Assembly (NCBI GenBank): GCA_016717145.1
Contig: JADKGD010000012.1
Coordinates: 62,001-126,000 of the forward strand
Direction: 5' to 3'
Length of the DNA stretch: 64,000 bases
DNA from: Saprospiraceae bacterium
GTDB lineage: Bacteria > Bacteroidota > Bacteroidia > Chitinophagales > Saprospiraceae
Shown piece by piece: positions 35,347 through 44,754 of the stretch. The translations under genes were made by a program, and so were the position numbers. Within the stretch, counting starts at the first letter, position 1, and each line of letters starts with the position of its first letter. Under the pieces are notes generated by a model. It was given only the letters and a program-made list of their open reading frames with translations. It was not told where the DNA came from and made no database searches.

Positions 35347-37320
35347 TTAATAAAAAAGTTTCATCGGGTCAATGGCACCACCTCTTGCTAGTATGTTTTT
35401 GCGGAATGACAATGCCGTATTCTTATCGAAAATTCCTTTTTCTTTAAAAAGTGAATATGCATCTGCATCCAACACCTCAGACCAGATATAGCTATAGTAC
35501 CCGGCTGCATATCCTCCGGCAAATATATGACTGAAGTATGTACTTCTATATCTACTGACGATTTCAGGAATAAGACCTATTTTATTAAAAAAAGAATGTT
35601 CAAATTCATTTATATCTTGTATTGTACCATCGCTTAAATTGTGATAAGCCATATCAAGCATCGAAGCGGAAAGGTATTCAATAGTAGCAAAACCTTGTCC
35701 ATATTTGCTTGATGCTATCATTTTTTCCAGAAGAGATTCCGATATGTTTTGATTGGTTTTATAGTGTTTTGCATAAGTTTTCAGAACTTGTGGTTCGGCT
35801 GCCCAATTCTCCATTATTTGAGAAGGGAGTTCTACAAAATCTGTAGGAACATTTGTTCCTGCGAGCGAAGCATAAGTCACATCTGACAGTAAACCGTGCA
35901 ATGCATGACCAAATTCATGATATATGGTTGAAACTTCATCAAATGTCAACAAAGAAGGTGTTTTACCCAGGGGTTTCGTAAAATTGCAAACTATAGAAAT
36001 CACCGGAAGAACACGTTTTGAATTTTGTTTTTTCTGTTCGACAAAACTAGTCATCCAGGCACCACCTTGTTTACCGGTTCTCGGGAAAAAATCCAAATAT
36101 AAAATTCCAACTTTTTTACCATTTGATTCAGTGACCAGGTATGCTTTGGCATCTTTATGGTATGATGGAAGGTGGGTCATTTCTTCAAATTTCAACCCGT
36201 ATAATGCTGATGCCACATCAAAAAGACCTCTTTTTACTTTATGCAACGAAAAGTATGGTTTCAATTCTGATTCGTCCAGATCATAAGTTTGTTTTCTGAG
36301 TTTTTCGGCATAATATCTCCAATCATAAGGAGCCAACTTAAAATCTTGTCCCGATCTGTCGATCATGTTTTGTAAGGCTTTAGCTTCTTTTTTAGCAATG
36401 GAAAGTGCAGGAACCCAGAGTTTTGTAAGCAATGAATTGACTTGATCCGGAGATTTTGCCATCTTATCTTTAAGAACAAAATGAGCATGCGATCCAAAAC
36501 CAAGAATTTTTGACTTCTCTGCCCGTAGCCGTATTATTTCTTTAGCGATAGTATTATTGTCATTCTTATCTCCGGTATTTCCCTTATTTGTATAAGCATT
36601 CCATATTTCTTTTCGCAAAAATCGATTATCAGCATGTTGCAAGAATGGAATAACACTTGAATGCTGCAAAGTAAAAACCCATTTATCGGGTACTTTGGCG
36701 TCGATAGCTGTTTCTTTGGCCTCTGAGATAATCATTTCAGATAGGCCTGAAAGATCACTGGCCTCTGATATTATCAATTTATACTCATTTATAACGGCCA
36801 TAATATTCTGCCCGAACAAAAGGTTGAGTAAAGTAAGTTCCTGATTTATCTCAGTAACTCTTTTTTTATCTTCTCTTGATAAATTGGCTCCGTTATTAAC
36901 AAAATTTTTATAATATTGGTCAAGCAATCGGGTTTTTTCACTAGTTAAATTAAGTGCCTTTCTATTGTCCCAAAGTAATTTTACCTTACGAAACAATCGT
37001 ATATTCATAAATATCTGATCCTGGTGAGCAGATAATCTGGGTGCAATTTTTTGTATGATTTTTTGTAAACTGCTATTTGTATTTGCGTATGACAAGTTAT
37101 ACATTACAGAAGCAGTTCTTTGTATGATTTGCCCTGAATTTTCGATAGCCTCTATGGTGTTTTCAAATGTAGGTATCTCAGGGTTGTCGATGATTGCTTT
37201 GATTTCTTTTTTTTGTAAAGCGATCCCTATACTTATCGCCGGAGCATAGTGATTTTTTTTTATCAGATTAAAGGGAGGGACTCCGTACTCGGTGGTAAAA
37301 GGTTGAATAAATGGGTTCAC
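35347..37320 (-). CDS. dcp: M3-family oligopeptidase / dipeptidyl carboxypeptidase
   Basis: The 657-residue zinc peptidase has the HEFGH site at 468-472 (TIYHEFGHALHGL), with the third zinc ligand Glu near 497 in the FVELPSQIMENW segment. The overall all-helical M3 layout is intact. There is no signal peptide, so it probably trims oligopeptides in the cytoplasm. The pattern (ETA-like N-terminal 'FENTIEAIENSG', GHALHG, 'YYSYIWSEVLDADAY' near the end) fits dipeptidyl carboxypeptidase Dcp better than oligopeptidase A. It lies 172 bp upstream of the S46 start. Confidence 0.88.
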   Translation of the reverse strand: MNPFIQPFTTEYGVPPFNLIKKNHYAPAISIGIALQKKEIKAIIDNPEIPTFENTIEAIENSGQIIQRTASVMYNLSYANTNSSLQKIIQKIAPRLSAHQDQIFMNIRLFRKVKLLWDNRKALNLTSEKTRLLDQYYKNFVNNGANLSREDKKRVTEINQELTLLNLLFGQNIMAVINEYKLIISEASDLSGLSEMIISEAKETAIDAKVPDKWVFTLQHSSVIPFLQHADNRFLRKEIWNAYTNKGNTGDKNDNNTIAKEIIRLRAEKSKILGFGSHAHFVLKDKMAKSPDQVNSLLTKLWVPALSIAKKEAKALQNMIDRSGQDFKLAPYDWRYYAEKLRKQTYDLDESELKPYFSLHKVKRGLFDVASALYGLKFEEMTHLPSYHKDAKAYLVTESNGKKVGILYLDFFPRTGKQGGAWMTSFVEQKKQNSKRVLPVISIVCNFTKPLGKTPSLLTFDEVSTIYHEFGHALHGLLSDVTYASLAGTNVPTDFVELPSQIMENWAAEPQVLKTYAKHYKTNQNISESLLEKMIASSKYGQGFATIEYLSASMLDMAYHNLSDGTIQDINEFEHSFFNKIGLIPEIVSRYRSTYFSHIFAGGYAAGYYSYIWSEVLDADAYSLFKEKGIFDKNTALSFRKNILARGGAIDPMKLFY

Positions 37321-37360
37321 TGGAATGGCGTTTATGAATGGGTTTCAGAAATGAAAGATA

Positions 37361-37675
37361 TTAATCTACAATTTGTAATTTGGCAAACTGCAGCATGATG
37401 CGTTTTTCCTGATTATCATCAAGACCATCAAAAACTATTGAGGCAACAAGGCGCTCGTCGACACTTATAACTTTACCCTGCCCAAATTTTAAATGTATGA
37501 CTTCCATCCCTGCTTTTATCTGATTGGGATTTGCAACAATAAAATCATCCGGACTGACCGAAATCATAGGTTTTTTAACGCCGATGGGTCTGAAATTGCC
37601 CTGTAGTATCTTAGGTTCCGGAAATTCAGGTTTTTTATGAATAGATATTATCGAATCAAAATTTTTATCAGATAT
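37361..37675 (-). pseudogene. Detached C-terminal (Tudor-like) region of the UvrD/PcrA helicase
   Basis: This is in the same frame as the helicase gene, directly after its TAA stop. It reads about 36 linker residues and then a 68-residue tail whose GMEVIHLKFGQGKVISV is the beta-barrel (Tudor-like) domain found at the C-terminus of PcrA/UvrD, where it binds RNA polymerase. The first codon after LE in homologues is Glu; changing TAA to GAA would restore one reading frame of 754 residues. It has an internal ATG (37567) but no reason to be translated alone. Confidence 0.75.
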
Positions 37676-39625
37676 TTATTCAAGAAAACGGCTTGGATCA
37701 TTATAGCGCATATTTCCATATTGGTATCTGCTATTCGCATATGTGAGACACAAAAATTCCTCAGCTCTGGTAATAGCCACATAAAATAATCGTCGTTCTT
37801 CATCTACCTGATTACTTTCTGTCAACGCCATGTAACTGGGAAAAAGATTTTCTTCCAAACCCACCACAAAGACGGATTTAAACTCAAGACCTTTTGCAGA
37901 ATGTACTGACATTAGGGTGACTGTGTCTGGATTTTCTTCTTTGACATCAGCATCTGTCATTAATGATATACTTTGCAGGAAAGAAGAAAGACTTTTATCT
38001 TTCTCAACTTCTTCGCCCGCTTCCAATTCATCATCTTCAACAAATTCTTTGATGCCGTCAAGAATGGATGTTATATTTTCCAACCGTCCAAGTCCTTCAA
38101 TACTTTTATCAGCTTTCAGCAATTCTATAATGCCGCTTTGCCGTGCAATAAAATCGGCAATTTCGTAAGCATTTGATTTAGCTGCTTTAGTTTTGAACGC
38201 CATTACCATCTGCACAAACTCACCAATGTTTTTACGCGATCTGCTATTGAAATCAATTTTGGTAAGTACTTCCCACATACTCATATCATTATCCTCAGCA
38301 AGCTGAGCAATATTATCTACAGTGCTGTCTCCAATACCCCGGCGAGGGTAATTTATGATACGTTTAAGCGCTTCATCATCTTTATCATTAATAGTTAGTC
38401 TAAGATATGCCACAAGATCTTTGACTTCTTTACGTGTGTAAAAAGACAAACCACCATAGACTTTATAAAGTATGTTATATTTCCTCAATTGTTCTTCAAA
38501 AACCCGCGACTGTCCATTGGTTCGATATAAGATGGCAATATCTTTATTATGCAGATTGTACCTATTTTTTTGTTCGATGATGGTATCTGCAACCCGCTTT
38601 CCTTCTTCCGTTTCAGAAACTGCTTTGATGAGTTTGATTTTATTCCCTTCGATTCGGTCTGTCCAGATCTTTTTCTGAATTTGACGTTTATTATTGTTAA
38701 TCACCTCATTGGCTGCTTCGACAATAAATTGTGTTGATCTGTAATTTTGTTCCAGTTTGAATGTATTCAGCTCTGGAAAATCATTTTCAAACTGCAATAT
38801 ATTTTCGATGGTTGCGCCCCTGAATGAATAAATGCTTTGGGCGTCGTCACCGACAATACACATGTTATTGGGACTACCCGGATATACGGTCAGCAATTTA
38901 AGTGTCTGATACTGAAGATAGTTGGTGTCCTGAAACTCATCCACAAGGAGATACTTAAATTGATTCTGGTATTTTTCACGAACCTGGTCGGGATTTTGAT
39001 AGAGCAATCTAAACATCAGCAACAGTAAATCATCAAAATCCATCGCCCCTGCACGTTGACATCTTGCAACATACTTTTCATATATCAAATGGATAAGCGG
39101 ACGTCTGGCCATTTTATCATAAGCCATTAATTCTTCGTTAGCAATATAAGCTTTGGGTGTGATAAGATTGCTTTTGGCAGATGATATTCTGGAACGGACA
39201 ATACCTGGTGCATACACTTTTTTATCCAGATTCATTTGTCCAATAATCTCAGAAATAACACTTTTTGTGTCATCTGTATCATAAATAGAAAAATCGTTTG
39301 GATAACCAATTTTGTGTGCTTCTACACGGAGAATTCTAGCAAAAAGTGCATGGAAAGTACCTGCCCAGACGCGCTGAGCTTTAGACCCAACAACCCTTTC
39401 GATGCGATCTTTCATTTCGCGTGCCGCTTTATTTGTAAACGTAAGCGCTAGAATATTTCCAGGGCTAACACCCATATTGATTAGGTGGGCGATACGATAA
39501 GTAAGCACCCTTGTTTTACCTGAGCCTGGACCCGCAATTACCATTACGGGTCCGTCCAAACAAGTGGCAGCCTGACGCTGAATATCATTTAATTCGTCTA
39601 AATAGGAAAAACCAACATTTGTCAT
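37676..39625 (-). CDS. uvrD: UvrD/PcrA-type DNA helicase, C-terminally truncated
   Basis: The 649-residue SF1A helicase has Walker A AGPGSGKTR (31-39), the TFTNKAAREM motif Ia, the DEFQDTN motif II, the QNYRS motif IV, and motifs V/VI near the end (SVHSAKGLEF, YVAITRA). All helicase motifs are present, so it can unwind DNA in repair and replication. The frame stops with TAA just after SRFLE, where homologues continue with a linker and a Tudor-like domain, which follows in the same frame at 37361-37675. It is therefore a truncated product, or the stop is a sequence error. Confidence 0.88.
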   Translation of the reverse strand: MTNVGFSYLDELNDIQRQAATCLDGPVMVIAGPGSGKTRVLTYRIAHLINMGVSPGNILALTFTNKAAREMKDRIERVVGSKAQRVWAGTFHALFARILRVEAHKIGYPNDFSIYDTDDTKSVISEIIGQMNLDKKVYAPGIVRSRISSAKSNLITPKAYIANEELMAYDKMARRPLIHLIYEKYVARCQRAGAMDFDDLLLLMFRLLYQNPDQVREKYQNQFKYLLVDEFQDTNYLQYQTLKLLTVYPGSPNNMCIVGDDAQSIYSFRGATIENILQFENDFPELNTFKLEQNYRSTQFIVEAANEVINNNKRQIQKKIWTDRIEGNKIKLIKAVSETEEGKRVADTIIEQKNRYNLHNKDIAILYRTNGQSRVFEEQLRKYNILYKVYGGLSFYTRKEVKDLVAYLRLTINDKDDEALKRIINYPRRGIGDSTVDNIAQLAEDNDMSMWEVLTKIDFNSRSRKNIGEFVQMVMAFKTKAAKSNAYEIADFIARQSGIIELLKADKSIEGLGRLENITSILDGIKEFVEDDELEAGEEVEKDKSLSSFLQSISLMTDADVKEENPDTVTLMSVHSAKGLEFKSVFVVGLEENLFPSYMALTESNQVDEERRLFYVAITRAEEFLCLTYANSRYQYGNMRYNDPSRFLE

Positions 39626-39719
39626 AAGGATGCAAAGTTGGCATTTTTTTATATAATATTACTATAAATGAATATACGATATTTACCAAACGGTCCCTTT
39701 TTTTTTATTAACCGGAATC

Positions 39720-40481
39720 TTATTCCAAAGTAAGCCCGATAGGACAATGATCAGAACCCATTTCGTTATCCAATATAAAAGCTTCTTTAATTCGGTCATT
39801 CATTCGTTCATCAACTAGAAAATAGTCGATCCGCCATCCAATATTTTTAGGCCTTGCCCCAAATCTTACACTCCAGAAAGAATATTGAATCATATCAGGG
39901 TTTATATATCGATACGAATCTGTAAATCCTTGTGCCAGAATATTAGACATTCCATCAATTTCAATTTGTGTATAACCTGAGGTTTTATTATAATTTTCCT
40001 TAGGACGTGCCAAATCAATGGCTTGGTGGGCCACATTAAAATCTCCGGTTACAATAACTTTTTTGTGCAATCTTAATGCAGATAAATATTGGGCGAATGC
40101 TGCATCCCAATCCGATCGGTAGCTCAATCTTTTTAAACCTTCACCACTATTAGGAACATATACATTAACTAAATAAAAATCTTCAAACTCTGCTGCAATA
40201 ATTCTGCCTTCATTATCATGTTCCAAAATTCCAATATTATAATTTACAGATAATGGTTGTTTTTTTGATATTATACAAACGCCTGAATAACCTTTTTTAT
40301 CAGCCGAATTGCTATAAACATGATATTCTTTTAGAGCCTTCAAGGCGTCTTTAACCTGATCTTCCTGAGCCTTAGTTTCCTGAAGACAAAATATGTCAGC
40401 ATTTAAAGATGTAAATTGTCTTATAAAATCCTTGCCAACAGCAGCTCTGATACCATTAATATTCCACGATATTAGCTTCAT
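39720..40481 (-). CDS. xth: Exodeoxyribonuclease III
   Basis: This 253-residue member of the EEP nuclease family acts in base-excision repair (AP endonuclease and 3'-5' exonuclease). Conserved metal and catalytic residues are Asn7 (WNINGIRA), Glu35 (QETKAQ), Asp147 and Asn149 (GDFN) and Asp244-His245 (GSDHCP). Tyr108 lies in the VNVYVPNSG segment. Its length and motif spacing are those of XthA. It is upstream of the helicase gene on the same strand by 94 bp but may be independently transcribed. Confidence 0.92.
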   Translation of the reverse strand: MKLISWNINGIRAAVGKDFIRQFTSLNADIFCLQETKAQEDQVKDALKALKEYHVYSNSADKKGYSGVCIISKKQPLSVNYNIGILEHDNEGRIIAAEFEDFYLVNVYVPNSGEGLKRLSYRSDWDAAFAQYLSALRLHKKVIVTGDFNVAHQAIDLARPKENYNKTSGYTQIEIDGMSNILAQGFTDSYRYINPDMIQYSFWSVRFGARPKNIGWRIDYFLVDERMNDRIKEAFILDNEMGSDHCPIGLTLE

Positions 40482-40500
40482 ATTTTATTGAATTTTACTT

Positions 40501-40680
40501 TAAACCCAGATTACGCATTAGGAATTTACTGCAACAAAATTCTACTTCATATCTATTTCAGTACTCATTTTTCCGTCCTCATCGTAGTGTCTACTACGAT
40601 TGTGGGAGAAAAATTCCGTACTTCACAGCTATTTTGTATAATTTCGCTTCGTGACAAAGCTTAATGCGTATTCTGGGTTA
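40501..40680. repeat. 180-bp imperfect palindromic element (MITE-like)
   Basis: The ends read TAAACCCAGATTACGCATTA (40501-40520) and TAATGCGTATTCTGGGTTA (40662-40680), which are near-perfect inverted copies. The symmetry continues inward, weakly conserved, to a perfect 8-bp stem with a 4-nt loop at 40581-40600 (ATCGTAGT-GTCT-ACTACGAT) placed exactly at the midpoint. There is no coding capacity. It fits a non-autonomous inverted-repeat element or a dispersed palindromic repeat. I saw no second copy in the window. It fills most of the 369-bp gap between xth and the ABC ATPase gene. Confidence 0.65.
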
Positions 40681-40850
40681 AATTTTTGAAAGGACAATAT
40701 TAATTAATAAGTTATGTTTTATCTACTTTTCAATTAGTGAATTTTATAAAGCCTATATGATTGGTACTAAAATGTGGTCTATAAAGATGGAAACAAAAAC
40801 ATATCCGGTTTTTCAACTATTCTTATCTGCTATTTAACTACTTTTGTGGC

Positions 40851-41483
40851 ATGATATCGACAAATAATTTGAAATATACATATCCAGGAAGTCATAATTT
40901 AATCTTTCCGGATATACATTGTAAAGCTAAAGATATATTATTGGTTTTGGGCACTTCAGGTGTAGGTAAAACAACGCTTCTTCATTTATTGGGTGGCTTG
41001 CTTACTACCCAACAAGGATCTGTTAACATTGAAGGAACAGAGATAAATAAACTGACTTCCAGCCAACTTGATACCTTTAGAGGAAGAAACGTCGGCATCA
41101 TCTTCCAACAAAATCATTTTGTTGAAGCCCTTAATGTGATAGAAAATGTAATCCTGGCTCAAAGTCTTGCAGGTCGCATCACTGATAAAAAAGCTGCCAG
41201 GCTTCTATTGGATAGACTGAACATCGGTCATAAAGCGTACAGTAGTATCAGAGATCTTAGTCAGGGTGAAAAACAAAGGGTAGCCATTGCCCGTGCTTTG
41301 ATCAATCATCCAAAGCTAATTTTGGCCGACGAACCAACGTCTGCACTAGATGATAAAAATTGCTCAGAAGTTCTTACATTGCTTCAGGAACAAGCGAGCG
41401 CGGCAGGATCAGCGCTTATCATTGTAACCCATGACAATAGGCTCAAAGATATTATTTCCAACCGTGTAATCCTTACGTCATGA
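40851..41483 (+). CDS. ABC transporter ATPase, LolD/MacB type
   Basis: The 210-residue ATPase has Walker A GTSGVGKTT (34-42), the Q-loop, signature LSQGEKQR and Walker B LILADEPTS. It belongs to the group that energises FtsX-like permeases for lipoprotein release, macrolide or metal transport. A -7-like TACTTTTG lies at 40839-40846, just before the ATG. It overlaps the permease start by 4 bp (ATGA). Context (His-rich permease and CxxC partner proteins) points to metal handling instead of lipoproteins, by inference. Confidence 0.87.
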   Translation: MISTNNLKYTYPGSHNLIFPDIHCKAKDILLVLGTSGVGKTTLLHLLGGLLTTQQGSVNIEGTEINKLTSSQLDTFRGRNVGIIFQQNHFVEALNVIENVILAQSLAGRITDKKAARLLLDRLNIGHKAYSSIRDLSQGEKQRVAIARALINHPKLILADEPTSALDDKNCSEVLTLLQEQASAAGSALIIVTHDNRLKDIISNRVILTS

Positions 41484-42772
41484 ATATATTACAACTGGCA
41501 TGGCGAAATATTGTCAAAAATCCACTAAATCTGCTTCTCAGCATTGTACTCTTTGGCTTGGGTGTTGGTTTGATTTCTTTTCTGTTGTTATTTAATACGC
41601 AACTCAAAGAAAAATTTGATAAAAATCTGGCCGAAATAGATTTAGTAGTTGGCGCTAAAGGTAGTCCGTTACAGTTGATCCTTTGCAGCATGTACCACAT
41701 CGACAATCCTACGGGTAACATCCCGATAAAAAATGCAACACCGCTTCTTAGGGACAAACATCCTTTAATCAAAAAAGCCATTCCGTTATCATTGGGGGAT
41801 AATTTTAAGTCTTATAGAATCGTGGGCACAAATCATGATTTGGTTGATTTGTATGGGGGAAAGTTACGGGAAGGGGTATTGTGGGCAAAAGATTTTGAGG
41901 TGACCATTGGCCGAACGGTGGCTGATGATACCGGTCTGAAAATCGGAGATAAATTTGTGAGTTCGCATGGTTTTGTTGAAGATGTCGATCTAACGCATGA
42001 AGATGCAGGGTTTACAGTGAGCGGCATTCTTGAAGGTACAGGAAGTGTACTGGACCAATTGATATTGACGAATACTGCCACTATATGGGGAGTCCATGAG
42101 CATCAAGGCGAAACAGCAGATTCTACCACTCACAAAGAGCTAGATCATAAAGCTACCGAAGAAGTTCAGCATGACACCCATCTTCATGATAATAGCAATG
42201 CCGATTTACTCAATCATCCGGAAGAGGCCATCACTTCCGTTCTGATTCAATATAAAAGCCGAACAAATTTTCAAGCACTTAATTTTGGCAGGAACATTAA
42301 TGAAAATACTGAAATGCAAGCGGCTTCGCCGGCCATTGAGATCAATCGATTATATAATATGATAGGCGTAGGCACTGATGCAATCAGAAGTCTTGCGATT
42401 TTAATTGCTATAGTTTCAGCTTTAAGTATATTTATTTCACTTTATAAAAGTATGAGGGATCGGAAATATGAACTTGCTTTATTACGGGTGATGGGTGCCG
42501 GAAGGTTAAAGATATTTATATTAATTATTTTAGAAGGCTTAATATTGGCAAGCATTGGTTTTATAATTGGCACTATCTTGTCCCATGTTGGCATGGAGTT
42601 TATGTCAACTTATCTAAAGACAAGCTATAGATACAGCTTCACTGGATGGAGATTTCTACATGAAGAGTGGATGGTATTTGGTGTCTCGTTGATTTTGGGA
42701 TTGGTAGCTGCCATACTGCCGGCAATGCAAGCCGCCATTACTGACATTAACAAAACTTTATCACAAAAATGA
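41480..42772 (+). CDS. FtsX-like ABC permease with His-rich periplasmic segment
   Basis: The 430-residue protein has an N-terminal membrane helix (about 18-38), a large periplasmic MacB-core-like domain, and three C-terminal helices (about 300-320, 350-375, 395-420), the FtsX arrangement. Residues 206-246 hold eight His in about 40 residues with many Asp/Glu (HEHQG, TTHKELDH, HDTHLHD), a likely divalent-metal ligand patch and unlike a standard LolC/MacB. It resembles the permease of the ZrgABCDE zinc-uptake system described in Vibrio cholerae (family recollection). Start overlaps the ATPase stop. Confidence 0.82.
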   Translation: MNILQLAWRNIVKNPLNLLLSIVLFGLGVGLISFLLLFNTQLKEKFDKNLAEIDLVVGAKGSPLQLILCSMYHIDNPTGNIPIKNATPLLRDKHPLIKKAIPLSLGDNFKSYRIVGTNHDLVDLYGGKLREGVLWAKDFEVTIGRTVADDTGLKIGDKFVSSHGFVEDVDLTHEDAGFTVSGILEGTGSVLDQLILTNTATIWGVHEHQGETADSTTHKELDHKATEEVQHDTHLHDNSNADLLNHPEEAITSVLIQYKSRTNFQALNFGRNINENTEMQAASPAIEINRLYNMIGVGTDAIRSLAILIAIVSALSIFISLYKSMRDRKYELALLRVMGAGRLKIFILIILEGLILASIGFIIGTILSHVGMEFMSTYLKTSYRYSFTGWRFLHEEWMVFGVSLILGLVAAILPAMQAAITDINKTLSQK

Positions 42773-42840
42773 GGTCTAAAAAAAATCAAACCGGACTTTT
42801 AATCGTTTTTTACCATGACACATTAATTTTAAGCAATTAA

Positions 42841-43311
42841 ATGATACAGTTTTTTACCAGCAACAGACTTTTTTTAAATAGTTTTATCATCACAGTTTGG
42901 TTTATTTCCTTGTCAGCTACCATTTTTCAGTCAAAAGATATGTGGCTTACCTTGTCGTTGGTAACTTTTAAAACGAGTTACGATGCTGAATATGCGATGG
43001 AAATAAAAAAACCAAAAGTTTCAATTGCCGTGGAGAAACTTGATGGTACAGAGATTGAAATTGAAGGATACATTATTCCCCTCACTGGTCAGCTTTCACA
43101 GAGTCATTTTATGCTAAGTAAATTTCCTCAGAGCACTTGTTTTTTTTGTGGTAAAGCCGGACCTGAATCGGCCATGCAAGTTTTTATGAAAGACAATGTC
43201 AAAATAAAGATATCTGAAAGAAAGGTAAAGGTCCGGGGTACACTTCTGGTTAATCCTAAAGATGTAAACAGCCTTTTATATACCATGGAAAATGGTGTTA
43301 TTATTGAATAA
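42841..43311 (+). CDS. CxxC protein, DUF3299-like (first copy)
   Basis: The 156-residue product has an N-terminal hydrophobic segment (about 10-30) and one domain with IEGYIIPL (about 75-81) followed by CFFCGKAGPES (Cys100, Cys103). It then ends with an RGTLLVNPKDVNSLLY segment. The 'G-Y-hydrophobic-P-L ... C..C' layout recalls DUF3299 proteins that sit next to ABC permeases in metal-uptake loci. The CxxC pair could bind a metal or be redox-active. It follows the permease by 68 bp and is paralogous to the next gene. Confidence 0.65.
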   Translation: MIQFFTSNRLFLNSFIITVWFISLSATIFQSKDMWLTLSLVTFKTSYDAEYAMEIKKPKVSIAVEKLDGTEIEIEGYIIPLTGQLSQSHFMLSKFPQSTCFFCGKAGPESAMQVFMKDNVKIKISERKVKVRGTLLVNPKDVNSLLYTMENGVIIE

Positions 43312-43322
43312 ATAAACTAAAA

Positions 43323-43772
43323 ATGAAACATTTAATTTTCTCGTTAATACTGTTTTCAACTATCTCTAATTTATACAGTCAAGCGACAAACAAGGAAGAG
43401 AATATTTGGAAATCACTATCCAAAATAAGTTATAAAAAAGAATATGACGAACTGATGGGTTTCAAAATAGACAAACCTGTATTTAGCGAATCTGTAAAAG
43501 CAATGCAAGGTAAAGAAATCATCATAAAAGGATACATCATTCCGGTAGAAGGATACAAATCACATAAAGAGTTTATTTTTTCCGCCTTTCCATATAGTAG
43601 TTGTTTCTTTTGTGGAGGTGCAGGTCCTGAAACGGTCATGGAAGTCGAAGCTTTAGAAGGTGTTAAATATGTTGCAGATGCCATTGTTCTTAAGGGCATC
43701 ATCCAACTTAATGATAAAGACGTCAATAGGCTAATGTATAAATTGGTGAATGCAAAAGTTATTAAACAATAA
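43323..43772 (+). CDS. CxxC protein, DUF3299-like (second copy)
   Basis: The 149-residue product has a cleavable signal peptide (ending LYSQ, about 20) and the same core as its neighbour: IKGYIIPVEGY (about 68-78) and CFFCGGAGPE (Cys94, Cys97), then a hydrophobic-Lys KGIIQLNDKDVNRLMY segment. The pair probably arose by duplication, since the motif spacing is equal but the overall identity looks moderate. It begins 11 bp after the first copy's stop and likely closes the ABC unit. Confidence 0.65.
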   Translation: MKHLIFSLILFSTISNLYSQATNKEENIWKSLSKISYKKEYDELMGFKIDKPVFSESVKAMQGKEIIIKGYIIPVEGYKSHKEFIFSAFPYSSCFFCGGAGPETVMEVEALEGVKYVADAIVLKGIIQLNDKDVNRLMYKLVNAKVIKQ

Positions 43773-43810
43773 ATTAAATCATTTTCTATCTTTTTATAAA
43801 AAAGCTAAAT

Positions 43811-44725
43811 ATGGACTTTGTCAAACCAATACCTGTTGCTTCCCTGGCACAAATTTATAATTTAAAAATTGTTGGTAATGGCAGCATTTTTGCAACAGGC
43901 ATCAATGAAATTCATAAAGTGAGATCTGGCGATATCACCTTTGTTGATATTGAAAAGTACTATAGTAAGTCTTTAAATTCTGAAGCAAGCATCATAATCA
44001 TAAATAAAGAAGTAGCATGTCCCGAGGGTAAAGTTTTACTAGTTTCTGACGACCCTTTTGGTGTTTACAATCAGATTGTGTGGGAGCATAGACCAATGAC
44101 CTATCTTACTGCAGATCGTGGACAAAATGTTTCTATCGGAATAAATACACATATTGATCATGGTGTCCACATAGGACATGATGTAAGAATAGGCAAAAAC
44201 GTCTACATACAGTCAGGGACATTTATCGGTGATCAAACTGAAATCGGCGACAATGTCATCATTCAGGCAGGAGCTTTAATCGGAACAGATGCATTTTATT
44301 ACAAAAAGATAGCCGGGAAATTTCACAAATGGAGATCAGGTGGTCGGGTTATTATCCATGATGATGTTGAAATAGGTGCTGGTTGTACCATCAATCGCGG
44401 TGTATCAGGAGATACAATCATTGGCGAAGGGTCAAAACTTGATTGTCAGATTCACATAGGACACGGCGTAGTGATCGGAAAAAATTGTTTGATTGCGGCT
44501 CAGACCGGCATAGGTGGCAAAACCATTGTTGAAGATAATGTTGTTATGTATGGTCAGGTTGGTGTTGCCCAGAATCTCCGCATTGGTGCCGGAGCTATAT
44601 TACTGGCCAAAAGTGGCGTATCTAAGGATCTTGAAGGCGGCAAAACATACTTTGGAGCGCCCGCCGGTGAAGCACGTGAAAAATACAAGGAAATGGCAAC
44701 TTTGAGGTTACTAACGGGAAAATAA
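43811..44725 (+). CDS. lpxD: LpxD-like acyltransferase (hexapeptide repeats)
   Basis: The 304-residue protein has an N-terminal UDP-binding-like domain (about 1-95) and a left-handed beta-helix of hexapeptide repeats from about 105 to 260 (patterns such as IGKNVYIQSG, IGDNVIIQAG, VIGKNCLIAA). Its catalytic His candidate is in QIHIGHGV. LpxD adds the N-linked 3-hydroxyacyl chain in lipid A synthesis. It is shorter than typical LpxD (about 340), like a second, shorter form known in Bacteroidota, so the symbol is tentative. The C-terminal trimer helix is short. Confidence 0.72.
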   Translation: MDFVKPIPVASLAQIYNLKIVGNGSIFATGINEIHKVRSGDITFVDIEKYYSKSLNSEASIIIINKEVACPEGKVLLVSDDPFGVYNQIVWEHRPMTYLTADRGQNVSIGINTHIDHGVHIGHDVRIGKNVYIQSGTFIGDQTEIGDNVIIQAGALIGTDAFYYKKIAGKFHKWRSGGRVIIHDDVEIGAGCTINRGVSGDTIIGEGSKLDCQIHIGHGVVIGKNCLIAAQTGIGGKTIVEDNVVMYGQVGVAQNLRIGAGAILLAKSGVSKDLEGGKTYFGAPAGEAREKYKEMATLRLLTGK

Positions 44726-44754
44726 TTTTTTAATAAAGATTTTCTCTACCTATC

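Noticed and set aside
37361..37567. A separate 68-residue gene for a Tudor-like protein
   Set aside because: It is in frame with and directly follows the uvrD helicase, and matches the tail of that protein in homologues.
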